A DNA stretch of 64,000 bases from Pseudomonas paracarnis. GTDB taxonomy: Bacteria; Pseudomonadota; Gammaproteobacteria; Pseudomonadales; Pseudomonadaceae. A program made the translations under genes and the position numbers. Every line of letters begins with the position of its first letter. Positions within the stretch are counted from its first letter, which is position 1. Location of the stretch: the NCBI RefSeq assembly GCF_904063055.1, contig NZ_CAJFCN010000001.1, positions 620,001 through 684,000 on the forward strand. Reading direction: 5' to 3'. This document shows, piece by piece, positions 36,101 to 44,408 of the stretch. The notes under the pieces are model-generated. The model had not been told where the DNA came from and searched no databases. It worked only from the letters and a program-made list of their open reading frames with translations.

Positions 36101-36473
36101 GTTCTACAAGGCGCAGGCCGAACTCATCAAGAGACAACTCGGCAGCATCGCGGACGACGAGAGAAAACTCCGCGTCGGCACGGTGGACTCATTCCAGGGC
36201 ATGGAGTTCGATGTCGTCTTCCTCTCAATGGTGCGAACCTTGCCGCATAACTGGAAATCCAAGAGCGATGACCGTGAAAAGCAGGCCACAGGGTTGTTCG
36301 GACACCTTTGCCTTTACAACCGCCTGAATGTCTCGATGAGTCGTCAGAAGAAGCTACTGGTGGTCGTTGGCGATACGGGTTTGCTGCAAAGTGAACTCGC
36401 GGCGGACTTTGTGCCGGGACTGGTGGATTTCCTTCGACTATGCCGCGAGCAAGGAGTGGTGCTGCCATGCTGA
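33117..36473 (+). CDS. Superfamily 1 helicase (Upf1/Dna2-like) with long N-terminal region
   Basis: A 1118-residue protein. The first 440 residues match no domain I recognise. The helicase core has Walker A QGPPGTGKTTVI near 468-479, a long insertion (about 520-780), Walker B YVIVDEAARVSP near 803, GDHRQLP, LDKQYRMHP near 896, and VGTVDSFQGMEFDVVF near 1020. These are motifs of the Upf1/Dna2/SMUBP2 branch, 5'-3' motors acting on RNA or DNA. No nuclease motif is evident. ATGA overlap with the kinase gene suggests equal production and perhaps regulation by phosphorylation. Confidence 0.9.
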   Translation: MKFQDIPVNIITVRIKRSDNVEALQEQPVFSVEASLSRADEFEIRLRDAVVFVRPVAAVDIRRLNAELASGRSLLAQLENPAADGSIELKIGFFTGVCLEMGDVEIGVDEYVQEKMRTKGEALYKRLGELCCFQLGNDAFFFLTAGPAIDEELKPVGEDTPRDAAAEPTRINAFCVTGEGIRFIATEKAMPGGQTIYIATRITRTKKEPDRALRLAKGRLRFADWTQAGQVQTLAKAQMRALTQDDNSYLKKWDEFGDMEGELLLKQAREVGALQFTEMAQERDGTVTVRISQALDSALKALGNGAVPEVELVDELPDYLKDERLSFKDFASGIEQAEKIKQGDGNREQREGKTYLDVVGFDQETRVLTLKIEALPKESGTLILSLAGETTQIKRRMAARQAILEGRSANPQLGLLIEEQGQITQVRPPQKVQSLTAFVRNKVFRNPPTVMQERAIEVALNTPDLALIQGPPGTGKTTVIAAILERLNEMADKRGANIKGQVLLTGFQHDAVENMIERLSLNSLPVPKFGKRSGATEDDLSTFERNLEAWCSSLATELRERNPQIAEAEQEREIKNLCLQYVQAPSRALAANLAGKITALGSVILGEDGARRSANLAKKLAHEENLNDGSTQWLDAARRLRVRHESFSDDGPERAMDALDDLRDVLEEDERKLLDKASLWRNEDGPAPFLDNLVALKKRLFARFTAPPIFRVEKQNDAVLALAEFAIQRIKNAEYSAKDKKSAALAEFLAELEGNPYGMVDALSEYSFAFAATSQQSVNRDMQKRKGLVGRDVNENQKGMEYEYVIVDEAARVSPRDLMVPMAQGKRIILVGDHRQLPHIIDEEVARQMEAGEAASADEPAQNETDWLKKSMFQYLFATRLKTLEDGDGISRRVTLDKQYRMHPLLGSFISRNFYERFDPTEQFGSGRPESDFAHNLPGINGKPAVWLDVPAAKGRHQRSGTSWTRPAEATVIARQLQAWMSSDAGKDLSFGVISFYKAQAELIKRQLGSIADDERKLRVGTVDSFQGMEFDVVFLSMVRTLPHNWKSKSDDREKQATGLFGHLCLYNRLNVSMSRQKKLLVVVGDTGLLQSELAADFVPGLVDFLRLCREQGVVLPC

Positions 36474-38407
36474 AGCTCCTTGATTACGGTAAACCTGCCC
36501 CCTTCGGAGGGATCATCGGCAGGCCTCGCCACCTCGCGTGGCCGGTGAACGTATACCGCGTGACCTTGCCCAGAGTTCTTGACGATGGCGATGGCTTGAA
36601 CGCATTTGAACGCGTCATCCTGAAACTGCTTGAAACTGTCGGCTTGATGAACGCCGATGCGCTGGCGGATGAAACCCGCATTCCAGTCGATTTGGTCAAG
36701 AGCGTTCTGCTCCGTTTGCAAGACAAGGACTTGATTGACGACCACCATGCCATCATTGAGCGGGAGCGCGAAGAAGAATGTGCCCCGGCATTCGTTACCG
36801 CGCTTTTGTTCCGCGAACTCGCCACTGGAAAAATTCTGCCCTTCCTGCATTGGCTGGACGACAGAAACCCCATGCGGAAAAAGGAAAACGAGGACAAAGA
36901 CTTCCGGATAATCCGCTGGGATGGTGTCCAAAGAAAAGCGATACCCGCGCCGCGTGATGTAATCAGAACTTTGCGCGCAATGAAAAAGCGCTCGTCTGCG
37001 TTCGGCAAGGACACCAAGATGCCCGTAGTCCAGCAGATCACGATAGTCGCCGAGCCCGACCTGCTTCACCTTGACTGCCCTATCGCCATCCAGAAAAGCG
37101 ATGGCGAATTCCGCATCGCCGACCCATTCGGCAACGGTTTTTCCTTGATTCTCGAAAAATCGTTCGAACAGTTGCTTGAGCAGGAGGAAAGCCTGACCAC
37201 GTGGCTGCATGGTTGGAAGCAGTCATTGAGCACTCCTCGTCCAGAAAAGCAGGATGCCACGGTCAAAGAGCCGTTCGACAACGATGCCAACCGGCAACGC
37301 TACCCGAAGCTCGTCGCCAATTTGCGCCCCTTGCGGAATAGCCCGTTCCGCTCCATCGCCCAAATCCATGCCGCAATCGAATGGGCGCTGTTCTATACCT
37401 GCTGCCGCAGACCGGTTGATTCCGTTATTGCAAGGCTGAAATTCACTACGCAAGACCAACACGCAGCCCTGCTTGAGCAGGCCGCGAAAGCCCTCGGTCT
37501 TGAGCAGCCGCCGATTGGCTTCAGGCCGATTCGGGAAGGTAAGCTGCGGGAATTTGAGGACGGCGGCGCGTTCCAAGAGACGGTTCTTGCCATAGCTTTG
37601 CTTCAAGCGCAAGACGACGCTTTGCATCCCTTGCGCCGTGTTGCGGCCGCGTATTCAGACCTCATCACTCGCCTGTTCGCTATCAACGCCAAACGCAACG
37701 AGAAGGGCCACGGCAAGGGCGGCGCAGACGCACCGCAGCAGGCACTAACTGACGATTCGTTCATGCGCGAAGTCGTTCATGCGCTTGTGCCAGGCATCGT
37801 GTTTACCGACACGCCTCCTACCGCGCCAGACAAGGACGAGCAGGGTGATGCACTGCTGGATGCCCGCACTAGCATTCAGGAGGAGTTCGGCCACCAGTTG
37901 TTCAACCGCCTGGGCGCAAACTTGCAAGACCGGCTGGTTCACGCGGAACGTTTTTTCCAGTCTTGCCATGACGGGGATGACGCTTTGGCCTATGTCCGCG
38001 ACCTTTATGCCGCAATCCAGTCATCATTTGAGAGAGCTTTGACAGGCAGGCTGCCGTCCGATACCAGTGACGCGCAGCTCAAAGACACGGCTGAACGCAA
38101 GGCTGTTGAGGCTGGTTTCTGCGAAGGCTTGTCGGAGAGCCTGCGAACCGTCAAAACATCGGCTGTGCGCCAGGCATTGCAAGGCGGCAGCCAAACGCTC
38201 GGGGCTTGCGTTCTTGCATGGCTGCTGGTGAGCGATGCTGATGAACTTGCCGCAATTCATGACACGCAGCCGTCCTTGATCGGCGATATGGCAAACCTTA
38301 TCGCTCGGCGTGGGCATGGCAACGAGCCGCTGCCATTGCCCAAAGAGAACATCGCACAGCTTCGCAAAGCTGCTTTCACAACTATCAGAACACTTATGGA
38401 ATCTTGA
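36467..38407 (+). CDS. Winged-helix-containing protein of unknown function
   Basis: A 646-residue protein from ATG 36467 (AAGGAG 10 bases upstream; overlaps the helicase stop by 7 bases). An ATG at 36440 would overlap more. Residues about 40-95 look like a winged helix (AFERVILKLLETVGLMNADA, then LADETRIPVDLVKSVLLRLQ). The rest is helical with mixed alpha/beta stretches; no enzyme motif or membrane segment is seen. I do not recognise the family. Its position between helicase and McrB-like ATPase suggests a DNA-binding adaptor. Confidence 0.75.
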   Translation: MLKLLDYGKPAPFGGIIGRPRHLAWPVNVYRVTLPRVLDDGDGLNAFERVILKLLETVGLMNADALADETRIPVDLVKSVLLRLQDKDLIDDHHAIIEREREEECAPAFVTALLFRELATGKILPFLHWLDDRNPMRKKENEDKDFRIIRWDGVQRKAIPAPRDVIRTLRAMKKRSSAFGKDTKMPVVQQITIVAEPDLLHLDCPIAIQKSDGEFRIADPFGNGFSLILEKSFEQLLEQEESLTTWLHGWKQSLSTPRPEKQDATVKEPFDNDANRQRYPKLVANLRPLRNSPFRSIAQIHAAIEWALFYTCCRRPVDSVIARLKFTTQDQHAALLEQAAKALGLEQPPIGFRPIREGKLREFEDGGAFQETVLAIALLQAQDDALHPLRRVAAAYSDLITRLFAINAKRNEKGHGKGGADAPQQALTDDSFMREVVHALVPGIVFTDTPPTAPDKDEQGDALLDARTSIQEEFGHQLFNRLGANLQDRLVHAERFFQSCHDGDDALAYVRDLYAAIQSSFERALTGRLPSDTSDAQLKDTAERKAVEAGFCEGLSESLRTVKTSAVRQALQGGSQTLGACVLAWLLVSDADELAAIHDTQPSLIGDMANLIARRGHGNEPLPLPKENIAQLRKAAFTTIRTLMES

Positions 38408-38409
38408 AA

Positions 38410-41046
38410 ATGAACAGCCCCGTCCAACCCGACACCGAAGCCCAGCGGCTTGCCGATTTGAACGCGCGTGAGAGCTGGATAAACACCAAGGAAAGCGAAA
38501 TCGCCAGCCGTGAAACCGCCGTGGCTACACGTGAAAGGGATGCGACTGCAGAGCGTCAAGTCATCGAGCAAGACAAGGCCAAGCTGGCGCAGCGCGAGCA
38601 GGCCGTCACGCAGGCTGAGCAAAAGTGTGATGCAGGTTTTGCCGATGAACGAGCCGCGCTGAATGATGAGCTGCGTGAAAAGCGCGCCCAGGGCGAAAGA
38701 GCAATTGCCGAGATGCGAGAGAAAAACCTTTCAGCGTTGGAGGTTGAAATTTCCGAGCTGAAAGCAAAGCGACTGGGTGCGGTTGCCCATGCCGAAAACG
38801 CCGAACGGGAGCGCATTCGGACAGAAATCGCCCAAGAGCGCGATGCATGGACAAAACAACAGGGTGACGCTCGAAAGCAGTTGAATGCAGAGCGCACGGA
38901 ATTTGAGAAACAAAAAGGCGCACTCTCCGCCTTGCAAAGCGAAGTCGAAGGAAGACAGGCAGAGCTTGAGACTTCAGAGCGGACACTCGAACGCAAAGAA
39001 CAACGGCTGGAACAGCAGAACCAGAGGCGCAGCGAGCAACTGGACGATGAGGTTGAGAGGCGTGTTGAGGATCGCCGAAAATCGCTAGAGGCTGCTCTGC
39101 AATCTGCCAAAGAGGAAAACATTCGACTGCGCGAGGCGTTTAAAACTCAAGACGAACTTCTCGGCGCGTTCGAACAGTTAAAGTTGCAACTTGGTGGCAA
39201 AGACCCTGCTGAAATTCTGCGTGCGCTGAACAGCCAGGCTGACGAACTCAAACGCCTACGAGAGGAGCTTGCTACCCGACCTACTGAGGAAATGCGCGAG
39301 CGGTATCAAGCCCTTGAATCAGAAGCCAAAAATCAGAAAACACGGGCAGACCAGTTAGAACGGCAACTTTCCACCAATGAGGCTGCGGTCGCTGAAATTG
39401 GCGAGCTGCGCCGTCAAGGCTCGGAGCTCAACGCCGAAAACAAATCTCTGGCGCAAAGGGCATCCATCTTCGAGGGAGCAGCCAACGAAGCGCAAGCCGA
39501 ACTCAAGCGTTTGCGTGCAGCTTATGAGCGCCCTGCTGAAGTTACCGCTCGCTACAAAGAAATTGAGATGCCGCACATCAGTGTGGATAAGGTCAAGCAG
39601 CCGGTGCAGCACGAGATCGATGAGCTAACTTGGCTCACTGGGATTGGTAATGCTTGCGATACATACGGACTACATTTCAATCCACGTATTTTGAAAGCTT
39701 TTCATACAGCTCTCAAAACAGCGGAATGGTCGCCGCTCACTGTCCTGGCAGGGGTTTCCGGAACCGGAAAATCCGAACTGCCGCGCCTCTACTCGCACTT
39801 TGGCGGAATTTATTTCGAGCCGCTGTCTGTCCAGCCTAATTGGGATTCGCAGGAATCCATGCTGGGCTTTTTCAATTCCATAGACAATAAATTCGATGCA
39901 CAGCCGGTGCTGCGTTTTCTCGCGCAAAGTCAGATATCAGGCCGCGAACAATATGAACAGCGCATTAGACGTTGGCAGAGTATGTCGCCAGATCAGCAAA
40001 TAGCACTTGACCCTGAGAAGGACAAAGAGCTGATTGAAGCGTTGAAACAAGCAGATTATCCAGGATTGCAGGACGCAGTGTGTCTTGTTCTGCTTGATGA
40101 GATGAATCTGGCACACCCTGAGCTTTATTTTGCAGAGTTTTTGAGCAAGCTAGAACTGCGGCGTGGCAGAAAGGGTGATGATGTTCCGTTCATACCGGTG
40201 AAAATTGGCGCCGGCATGGAACCCTATAAGCTTCCCCTCGGTCGTAATGTACTCTGGACAGGGACGATGAACCAGGACGAAACCACCAAGTCCCTTTCGG
40301 ACAAGGTGCTTGACCGTTCCATCATCATCAACTTTCCGCGCCCGACGGAACTCAAACGCCGCCTGAAGCTTGCTCCACTTGATGACAAAAATCGAGGCCC
40401 GGCGCTACACAAAACGTCGTGGCAGAGTTGGCTAGCACAGGGCAGCAACTTCTCCGACGATCAAGTCAGCCCGTTCAAAAAATTCATTGAAGCAATCAAT
40501 GCTTCTTTAGCGGTTACAGGCCGTGCCCTCGGTCACCGCGTTTGGCAATCCATTGAATACTACATGGCCAATTACCCGGATGTCCGTGCTGCACGCGATA
40601 AAGATGCGCTTGCCAGAGCTATGCATGTCGCCTTCGAGGATCAACTCGTGCAGAAGGTCATGCCCAAATTGCGGGGTATTGATACACGCGGCAAGAGCAA
40701 GACAGAGTGCCTGGACAGGATTCGTGGACAACTCGTTACAGGAATCGGCAGTAACTCATTCAATCTGACAGAGGATTTCGACCTTGCCTGTGATCTTGGC
40801 TATGGTCAGTTTATTTGGCAGTCGGCAAATTACCTAAACGTCGGTGACACGGAAACCAATGATAGATCCACGGCCAGTCGAGACTCGGACAATGCTGAAT
40901 TGCCACACTCCCTTTTTATGAAAGATGAACCAGATTCAGACAAGCGTCATAAAATGTGGAACTTAAAGACACCAGAGCAACGAGATGAGCTGCGCGTGAA
41001 ACTTGAAGAAAATGCCAGAGCAGGAAGGATTCACGCCAAGCAATGA
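38410..41046 (+). CDS. Coiled-coil McrB-like AAA+ ATPase
   Basis: An 878-residue protein from ATG 38410; a TTG at 38404 overlaps the previous stop. Residues about 1-380 are an almost unbroken coiled coil rich in Glu, Arg, Gln and Ala. The AAA+ domain is of the McrB/dynein-related kind: AGVSGTGKSELPRLY near 446, LVLLDEMNLAHPE near 558, and WTGTMNQDETTKSLSDKVLD near 614 with an Arg just after. McrB uses GTP; nucleotide choice here is unknown. The coiled coil replaces McrB's DNA-binding domain. It overlaps the DUF2357-like gene by ATGA, the standard arrangement of McrBC-type NTPase/effector pairs. Confidence 0.88.
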   Translation: MNSPVQPDTEAQRLADLNARESWINTKESEIASRETAVATRERDATAERQVIEQDKAKLAQREQAVTQAEQKCDAGFADERAALNDELREKRAQGERAIAEMREKNLSALEVEISELKAKRLGAVAHAENAERERIRTEIAQERDAWTKQQGDARKQLNAERTEFEKQKGALSALQSEVEGRQAELETSERTLERKEQRLEQQNQRRSEQLDDEVERRVEDRRKSLEAALQSAKEENIRLREAFKTQDELLGAFEQLKLQLGGKDPAEILRALNSQADELKRLREELATRPTEEMRERYQALESEAKNQKTRADQLERQLSTNEAAVAEIGELRRQGSELNAENKSLAQRASIFEGAANEAQAELKRLRAAYERPAEVTARYKEIEMPHISVDKVKQPVQHEIDELTWLTGIGNACDTYGLHFNPRILKAFHTALKTAEWSPLTVLAGVSGTGKSELPRLYSHFGGIYFEPLSVQPNWDSQESMLGFFNSIDNKFDAQPVLRFLAQSQISGREQYEQRIRRWQSMSPDQQIALDPEKDKELIEALKQADYPGLQDAVCLVLLDEMNLAHPELYFAEFLSKLELRRGRKGDDVPFIPVKIGAGMEPYKLPLGRNVLWTGTMNQDETTKSLSDKVLDRSIIINFPRPTELKRRLKLAPLDDKNRGPALHKTSWQSWLAQGSNFSDDQVSPFKKFIEAINASLAVTGRALGHRVWQSIEYYMANYPDVRAARDKDALARAMHVAFEDQLVQKVMPKLRGIDTRGKSKTECLDRIRGQLVTGIGSNSFNLTEDFDLACDLGYGQFIWQSANYLNVGDTETNDRSTASRDSDNAELPHSLFMKDEPDSDKRHKMWNLKTPEQRDELRVKLEENARAGRIHAKQ

Positions 41047-44000
41047 GTATTACTCTAGAAAAAATCTATACCGACTTCCGTGCCAAAGAAAAACTTGCCA
41101 AAAAACTGCTTGAGCAAATGAATTGGTTTGGTTCAATCACGGATTTCGATCCTAAGACCGGCGCGGCTCTGCCGAAATCCTTGTCAGGGTTCCTCGCCAA
41201 AGTCGCACAGCCAGAAGCGAGTGAGATAACCCGTGACCGCCTTTGGCGCATAACGGAACACTGCCGCGCTTCTGTCGAGCGATTATTTCATTCTCTCAAC
41301 GAAAGTCCTCGCCGCGAACACGCTCTACTGCCTGTTCATGCTGTGCGTGAACTGGATGCCAACAGTTTTATTAAGCTGAGTAATCGTCCGGGTCGTACCA
41401 TTCGGGAAAAACTGGCAGGTAACCCCTACATACAGGCTGTGCGTCGTTTTCAATCCGTCGACCTGCCGGAAAATCGCTTGCTGAAAACCTTTGCCATTCG
41501 CCTTGCGGAAATGCTTGATTTACGCGGTGATTGTCTCGGTCAAGAGGATGAGCTTCTATCAAAAATCTACTTATGGTTGCGTTCTGATGAGGCGCAAGCC
41601 ATCGGCAATTGGGAAAATCTGCCACCTAACAACACGCTACTAGCACACCGAGATTACCGTCACGTGTGGGATGCATGGCGCTGGCTGCAAACCCTCGATG
41701 AGGACATCACCAGCGACCTTTCTCAACTGGATGTCCGCGAGAAAACCATGCGCCTTTGGCAGCAATGCGCGCAAATGTGGCTTGATGGAAAGCATCTTTT
41801 TGCTGAGATACCGTTACTATTCGATTATGAAAAGTTTGAGATTCTTCCGTGGACTTCCAAGCCACCTTTGTTCAAGGAAGTGAAGTACAAGATGCCCCGG
41901 CATTTGCGACAAAGCGCGAGTGCCGAACCAATTTGTGTTGATATCACAGCCCTGCATCCCCGCTATGCCAGTGGTGACGGAAAAGGAGCGCAGTCGCTGG
42001 CGGCCCCCTTTCTTTGGCAGAGGTGGCAGCGCGAAAATGAAACCGTTGACATCGAACTCTTTGGTTCCGATGCCGTTTGGCTGAATCCCGATGCGACCAC
42101 CATTTCTGCGCCAGATCTGTTTTTCGCCAAAGACAACGCCACTGAGCTTTTTGACCCCGCCGCCCGCGCGTTCACTACTCGGCTACGCGAAGAGTTCAAG
42201 AACGATACACTCATCTGGCTTGCGCCTGACTTTCTCAACGATTTCGAGCTTGAAGTCATCCGTCGCAACCTCAACGCGCGTTTCCCGAATGCCGAGCCGT
42301 TGCCGCGAAGTGTGGCGGCCGTGTTCGCTCAAGCTGACCCGGCCAAAATCACGGGCGAGGGTTACGCCATCATCGTCGTTGATTCCATTGGCGGCAAGAC
42401 GACCGCCACCAAGCTCATCGCCAAGCGCGACAAAGACCTGGCGAAACGTCTTCCCATCACCAAAGGCTTTTATTGGGAGCGTTGCCCGCCGGTTGTTATC
42501 CCTGGCGAGGAAGCAGAAAGGCTAGGTGGCAGCGGCTACGACATCATCACGCTGGATGCCAACGGGCGGTGGCACGATGCGATCCGCCCGGCAAAGCCCC
42601 CATTCATTGAGGCAGCACACCTGAAGGGTATTCCAAACATCGGGAATTTCGCGTTCTGCATCAATTTGATGGAAAGCCCCGTTATGGGCGGAATCCATCT
42701 ACATGCTTTACAACAACAGGTGGCTGATATTCCACTTTGGCGCGACCAGATTCCTGAGCTTTCAGTCAAAGTGATGAAGGATGGACATCAGCAACGATTC
42801 CACCTGGTTTTGCGCGGAACGACAGTCAAACCCATTCGGGGTAAACCCGTCACCATCCCGGTTGATGAATTCTTCACACTGCCCGCTGGCAGGCCGCATT
42901 ACTCGTTTCCGCTCTATGTCGGCGATAAGGGTGACGACTTCGGTTTCTCTGCTCGTCTCGATTCATCCGCCTTCCCATTGGAAAACAAGGTTGACTGCGA
43001 GTTGAACCTGACCTTTGAATACGGCGCGGATGATCCCTATAAACTCGTCTTCACACCGCGCGACAAATCTTTCCCACCCATCCGCGCTACCTGGCGACGC
43101 ACGGAAGAAATCACCGATGCCCCTGCGCCGGAATATCCGCAGCCAATGACTTGGGCGGAGTTGCAGCGGTTTCCGAAGCAAGACAGTAATAAAACCTCTG
43201 ATCTGTTGGACTGGGTGGAAAGGGCAATTGAACAGCTTGACCGTGATTTTTACATCCGCCCCAAACAGAGGACGACTGGCACGGTAAACAGAAAGTGGCT
43301 GACCGACAAAATAGGCGGGCAGTTTACCTTTGCTACATGTAAATCCACCGATGAGTCTGTATTCATTCATCAGAACAGTTTTGTTCATGAACTGAGCTAC
43401 GCCGACTTCACTGAGGGGACAGAAATTTCATTCGAGCTTCAGGAGCGCGATGGGAAATTCTCTGGCTGGAAAGTGGCAGGGCCGAGATACAAAGATGAAG
43501 TGCGTCTGAAAAACTTTGACGAAGAATCAGCAAAAAATCTGGTTGCCAGTATACGCAAGAGACTTTACTTTCCTGTCATTCAGGTTTGGCGCGATGGGCG
43601 CTCGACTGGAGACCGTGAATGTCCGAAAGGGTTTGCCGACGCAATAAAGGCCAGAGGAGAACACCTCGTTGCCCTGCTGAACGAGAGTGGCATTCCTGAG
43701 CAAGTAAAGAATGAAATTCGATTTCTAATGGCCTGTATGCACAAGGATGCGCCTGAAAATTGCGTTCAGTGGATAACCGGGCAGGTTGAGGGTCAGAAAA
43801 TTCGTGACCTGCGAGCCGTCGGCTTCGCGCTTGGTGATGTTTCGCAGCAATGGCAGAAAGATTTGCTATCTCAGCTCGTTGCGAATCCGTCAAATGACGC
43901 GCTCAGTATTTTGGCCTATGCCATCTGGCGAGAGCAGCAGTTTGTTGAGAAATTCAGCCTCGCCAACTTGCAGTCCATTCTGAATGCTCTGAACATCATG

Positions 44001-44378
44001 CTCAACATCAAGCAATATCCGCCCCGGAAAGACGAGTGGACTGCTCGCAACTGGATTCGCGCCACGACAGAACCGCTTGAACTTCTGCTCGGCCTGCTTC
44101 GCACCCGTGCATCATCCACCCCCGAAATCAAGATTCTCCTTCAGCCGCATCAAAAAATCACCAAGGAATTGGCCAAGAAAATCGAGCGAGTGACAGAAAT
44201 TGTCACACTGTCCAACATCAAGCTCTTCTCCCGTGTGAAAATCAACATCCAGAAACCCTCAGGCGACCGCACCCCCGATCTGCTCTACGCGCTGCGCCTG
44301 TACCTCACTGGTGACGATGGTGCGAACGCTATTCACATATCTAGTGTTTCTGATGGAAATACTGATGAGACCATTTAA
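41043..44378 (+). CDS. Large DUF2357-like protein, McrC-position partner with possible cold-shock-like domain
   Basis: An 1111-residue protein, last gene of the operon. Residues about 125-160 (YIQAVRRFQSVDLPENRLLK, then TFAIRLAEML) resemble the DUF2357 signature found in proteins that pair with McrB-like ATPases. Around 759-815 (SVFIHQNSFVHEL, then FTEGTEISFELQERDGKFSG) the pattern suggests a cold-shock/OB-fold nucleic-acid-binding domain. A nuclease motif is not obvious to me. The final 250 residues are helical. Given the ATGA overlap with the McrB-like gene, it is probably the effector or DNA-recognition partner. The stop is 30 bases from the convergent relaxase gene. Confidence 0.75.
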   Translation: MSITLEKIYTDFRAKEKLAKKLLEQMNWFGSITDFDPKTGAALPKSLSGFLAKVAQPEASEITRDRLWRITEHCRASVERLFHSLNESPRREHALLPVHAVRELDANSFIKLSNRPGRTIREKLAGNPYIQAVRRFQSVDLPENRLLKTFAIRLAEMLDLRGDCLGQEDELLSKIYLWLRSDEAQAIGNWENLPPNNTLLAHRDYRHVWDAWRWLQTLDEDITSDLSQLDVREKTMRLWQQCAQMWLDGKHLFAEIPLLFDYEKFEILPWTSKPPLFKEVKYKMPRHLRQSASAEPICVDITALHPRYASGDGKGAQSLAAPFLWQRWQRENETVDIELFGSDAVWLNPDATTISAPDLFFAKDNATELFDPAARAFTTRLREEFKNDTLIWLAPDFLNDFELEVIRRNLNARFPNAEPLPRSVAAVFAQADPAKITGEGYAIIVVDSIGGKTTATKLIAKRDKDLAKRLPITKGFYWERCPPVVIPGEEAERLGGSGYDIITLDANGRWHDAIRPAKPPFIEAAHLKGIPNIGNFAFCINLMESPVMGGIHLHALQQQVADIPLWRDQIPELSVKVMKDGHQQRFHLVLRGTTVKPIRGKPVTIPVDEFFTLPAGRPHYSFPLYVGDKGDDFGFSARLDSSAFPLENKVDCELNLTFEYGADDPYKLVFTPRDKSFPPIRATWRRTEEITDAPAPEYPQPMTWAELQRFPKQDSNKTSDLLDWVERAIEQLDRDFYIRPKQRTTGTVNRKWLTDKIGGQFTFATCKSTDESVFIHQNSFVHELSYADFTEGTEISFELQERDGKFSGWKVAGPRYKDEVRLKNFDEESAKNLVASIRKRLYFPVIQVWRDGRSTGDRECPKGFADAIKARGEHLVALLNESGIPEQVKNEIRFLMACMHKDAPENCVQWITGQVEGQKIRDLRAVGFALGDVSQQWQKDLLSQLVANPSNDALSILAYAIWREQQFVEKFSLANLQSILNALNIMLNIKQYPPRKDEWTARNWIRATTEPLELLLGLLRTRASSTPEIKILLQPHQKITKELAKKIERVTEIVTLSNIKLFSRVKINIQKPSGDRTPDLLYALRLYLTGDDGANAIHISSVSDGNTDETI

Positions 44379-44408
44379 TTTTGATAGATGATTTTCATAT
44401 CTTGATCT

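Noticed and set aside
11375..44378. BREX or DISARM system
   Set aside because: The WYL regulator and helicases suggested it, but no PglZ, BrxC, BrxL, DrmA/DrmB or 5-cytosine methylase is present.
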